Notes under the pieces: generated by a model
Database searches by the model: none
Seen by the model: only the letters and a program-made list of their open reading frames with translations
What the model was told of the DNA's origin: nothing
Shown here: one piece after another, positions 62,374-64,000 of the stretch
Layout: the number at the start of each line of letters is the position of its first letter
How positions within the stretch are numbered: the first letter of the stretch is position 1
Made by a program: the position numbers and the translations under genes
Assembly: GCF_900290235.1 (NCBI RefSeq)
Contig: NZ_OLMK01000100.1
Span: 60,415-124,414 of the forward strand
DNA length: 64,000 bases
Direction of reading: 5' to 3'
DNA from: Streptomyces sp. MA5143a
GTDB taxonomy: Bacteria > Actinomycetota > Actinomycetes > Streptomycetales > Streptomycetaceae

Positions 62374-63057
62374 GTGGGACGTGTGAGGCGGCTGCTCCGG
62401 CTGCCGCGAACCCGTACGGGGCGGCGGCGTGCGGTGCAGGTGGTGATGGGGCTGTGCGTGCTGGCGCTGCTGCCCTCGACCTGGATGTTCACCGCCGCCG
62501 ACGGCCGCCTGCGGACCACGGCCGACGTCCCGCGCACGCAGGTCGCGATGGTCTTCGGGGCGGGGCTGTGGCAGGGCGAGCCGTCGCCGTACCTGGCGCG
62601 GCGGCTGGACGCGGCGGCCGAGCTGTACCGCTCGGGCCGTATAGAGGTCGTGCTCGTCACCGGCGACAACAGCCGCGAGGAGTACGACGAACCGGACGCG
62701 ATGCGGGCCTACCTCACCGACCACGGGGTGCCCGACCGGCACATCGTCAGCGACTACGCCGGGTTCGACACCTGGGACTCCTGCGTCCGCGCCAAGAAGA
62801 TCTTCGGCGTCGACCGTGCGGTGCTCATCAGCCAGGGTTTCCACATCCGCCGGGCGGTCGCCCTGTGCCAGGAGGCGGGCGTCACCTCGTACGGCGTCGG
62901 GGTGCAGGACAAGCACGACGAGACCTGGTACTACGGCGCCACCCGCGAACTGTTCGCCGCGAGCAAGGCGTCCCTCGACGCGCTGTTCGAGCCGGACCCG
63001 CGGTTCCTCGGTCCGGAGGAGCCGGGGGTCGCGCGGGCGCTTGCGTCGGCGCGCTAG
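62374..63057 (+). CDS. YdcF/SanA-like membrane protein (DUF218)
   Basis: GTG 62374 (227 residues) has GGGGG nearby; longer starts back to 62248 are possible. One N-terminal membrane helix (VVMGLCVLALLPSTWMF) and a DUF218 domain: VAMVFGAGLWQGEPSPYLAR, IEVVLVTGDNS, DYAGFDTWDSCVRAKKIFG and VLISQGFHIRRAVALCQ. SanA-type proteins affect envelope permeability (vancomycin sensitivity in E. coli). Monocistronic here. Confidence 0.88.
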   Translation: MGRVRRLLRLPRTRTGRRRAVQVVMGLCVLALLPSTWMFTAADGRLRTTADVPRTQVAMVFGAGLWQGEPSPYLARRLDAAAELYRSGRIEVVLVTGDNSREEYDEPDAMRAYLTDHGVPDRHIVSDYAGFDTWDSCVRAKKIFGVDRAVLISQGFHIRRAVALCQEAGVTSYGVGVQDKHDETWYYGATRELFAASKASLDALFEPDPRFLGPEEPGVARALASAR

Positions 63058-63116
63058 TCGTCATCGCCGAGCGCGGTTCTCGACGCGGGTGACAAGTGGG
63101 CGGTCGATGGGTGACC

Positions 63117-63160
63117 GGTGGGTGGTCGGTGGGCGGCCGGTGGGCGGCCGGTGGGCGGCC
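63117..63160. repeat. four tandem 11-bp repeats (GGTGGGCGGCC)
   Basis: Three exact and one degenerate copy between two convergent genes, directly before the stop codon at 63162. Confidence 0.85.
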
Positions 63161-63161
63161 G

Positions 63162-63701
63162 CTAGTGGATCAGCGCGTTCGCGAGGATGATCGCCAGGCC
63201 GATCAGCATGTCCATGGCACCCGCGCGGCACGCGGGCGGCCACCGCGACCCGGCGGCGCGGGCGGCCACGACGCCCCAGCCGAACAGGGCGACGGTGTTG
63301 AACAGCAGGGCCACGTCCACCGCGACCGACTCGGCCCACCAACCGGCCGCCGCGCCGAGCAGGAGCGCCACCGTGGGCAGGACGGCGGCCACCATCGGCC
63401 ACTCGTGGAGCACCAGCCGCAGTCTGCTCGTGGTGACCGCCCCGTCGGCGGACGCGCGCTGCGCGATGACGTGCGCGTACCCATGGGCGGCGGCCGACGC
63501 CAGCGCGGTGAGCACGACCCACAGCGCGTCCGGGCCCGGGTCCGCCTCCTCGCCCGCCGGGTCGAGCGCGGCCGCCAGGGCGCTGGCCAGGACCAGCCCG
63601 TAGACGCCGTTGAACAGGGACTGCTCGGGCGGCCGGTGCCGTGAGATCCACCCCGGCGCGGCGCTCTCCTCGGTGCGGCTGTGGCCGGAGCGGTCGGGCA
63701 T
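63162..63701 (-). CDS. hypothetical integral membrane protein, about four helices
   Basis: ATG 63701 (179 residues) is preferred; the longer open frame upstream is Arg-rich non-coding sequence. After a polar N-terminus come helices around NGVYGLVLASALAAAL, ALWVVLTALASAAAHGYAHV, MVAAVLPTVALLLGAAAGWW and VALLFNTVALFGWGVVAARA, and a final short one. No family recognised. Confidence 0.75.
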   Translation of the reverse strand: MPDRSGHSRTEESAAPGWISRHRPPEQSLFNGVYGLVLASALAAALDPAGEEADPGPDALWVVLTALASAAAHGYAHVIAQRASADGAVTTSRLRLVLHEWPMVAAVLPTVALLLGAAAGWWAESVAVDVALLFNTVALFGWGVVAARAAGSRWPPACRAGAMDMLIGLAIILANALIH

Positions 63702-63909
63702 CGCATCGCCTCGGTACGGGAAGGGGGGCTGGATCCGACCATGCTCGGCGGTGCGCGCTCGACGGGCGTGGCGCCACGCGGGGCGGCCCGAGCGGTGCGC
63801 CCCAATGGTGGCGTGCGGGGGGCGGGACGCCGACATGCGTCGGCCGGGGCCCTGTGTCGGGACCCCGGCCCATACGACGAGACCGGCCTGATCGAACGGG
63901 ACCGGCCTA

Positions 63910-64000
63910 GGGCCTGTCGTTTGGATCACGCCTGGGCCGCGGGGCTTGCCGGCAGCCATTGGTGCCCGTAGCCCGAAGTCCGCATGATCCAAACGACAGA
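63910..64000. mobile_element. MITE-like element with terminal inverted repeats (reaches window end)
   Basis: CTGTCGTTTGGATCA (63914-63928) and TGATCCAAACGACAG (63985-63999) are 15-bp perfect inverted ends; the left one is preceded by GGGC. Such ends are typical of IS5-like elements; the about 56-base interior has no gene, so this is a non-autonomous copy or an IS scar. Confidence 0.65.

Noticed and set aside
63117..63160. CRISPR-like array
   Set aside because: Units are contiguous 11-mers with no spacers; a simple tandem repeat.

Overview
The window is high-GC DNA of a Streptomyces-type actinomycete. Evidence: strong codon bias to G/C at third positions, many GTG/TTG starts, AGGAGG-type ribosome sites, long Sec/Tat secreted glycoside hydrolases, and a core block at the right end (hrdA-like sigma factor, dnaG, dgt) of streptomycete type. 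I ran no searches; family calls rest on motifs read from the translations.

Layout. (1) 1-7.8 kb: secreted arabinan/galactan-degrading enzymes (GH97 fragment, GH43+ricin lectin, LamG-LamG-GH51, GH43+AbfB), with strong hairpin terminators. (2) 7.9-20.2 kb: accessory catabolic region (amidohydrolase, NTF2-like, VOC, SDR, aldehyde dehydrogenase, GMC oxidoreductase, FMN reductase, MarR, alpha/beta hydrolase, carboxymuconolactone decarboxylase-like) with gene relics. Three of its transcription units share an almost identical palindrome, core GTCAAC-NN-GTTGAC, whose right arm doubles as the -35 box. (3) 20.6-24.3 kb: a compact four-gene operon of locally lower GC: an HD/SAMHD1-like domain fused to a TIR domain, a dNMP-kinase-like P-loop protein, and two dCTP-deaminase-fold proteins, one keeping the catalytic Glu and one carrying Gln instead. 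This is the best candidate for an undescribed system, probably nucleotide-sensing anti-phage defence. (4) 24.3-30 kb: a scarred zone with vapC relics, an inverted 75-bp repeat pair, a chimeric S15-type peptidase, an IS30 relic, an MBL-fold gene broken by one stop codon, and an intact vapBC. (5) 30-36.3 kb: LacI regulator with operators, sugar ABC transporter and GH13 glucosidase. (6) 36.4-46.6 kb: cupin relic, large secreted subtilase, two-component system, recombinase relic, and a beta-helix/CBM32/ricin secreted protein. (7) 46.6-48.4 kb: remnant of a tRNA-integrated element carrying a second vapBC, bounded by a 48-bp tRNA 3'-end duplication. (8) 48.5-64 kb: conserved chromosome: two tRNA-Asn, FGGY kinase, heterodimeric ABC exporter, sigma factor, primase, FAD reductase, dGTPase, sirohydrochlorin chelatase-like protein, YdcF-like protein, a membrane protein, and a MITE-like inverted repeat at the very end.

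How it fits together: regions 1, 5 and part of 6 form a plant-polysaccharide scavenging set (secreted hydrolases, ABC uptake, intracellular glucosidase, FGGY kinase). Region 2 looks like oxidation of an unknown alcohol or aromatic compound to an acid. Regions 3, 4 and 7 are horizontally acquired defence and toxin-antitoxin material inserted beside housekeeping genes.
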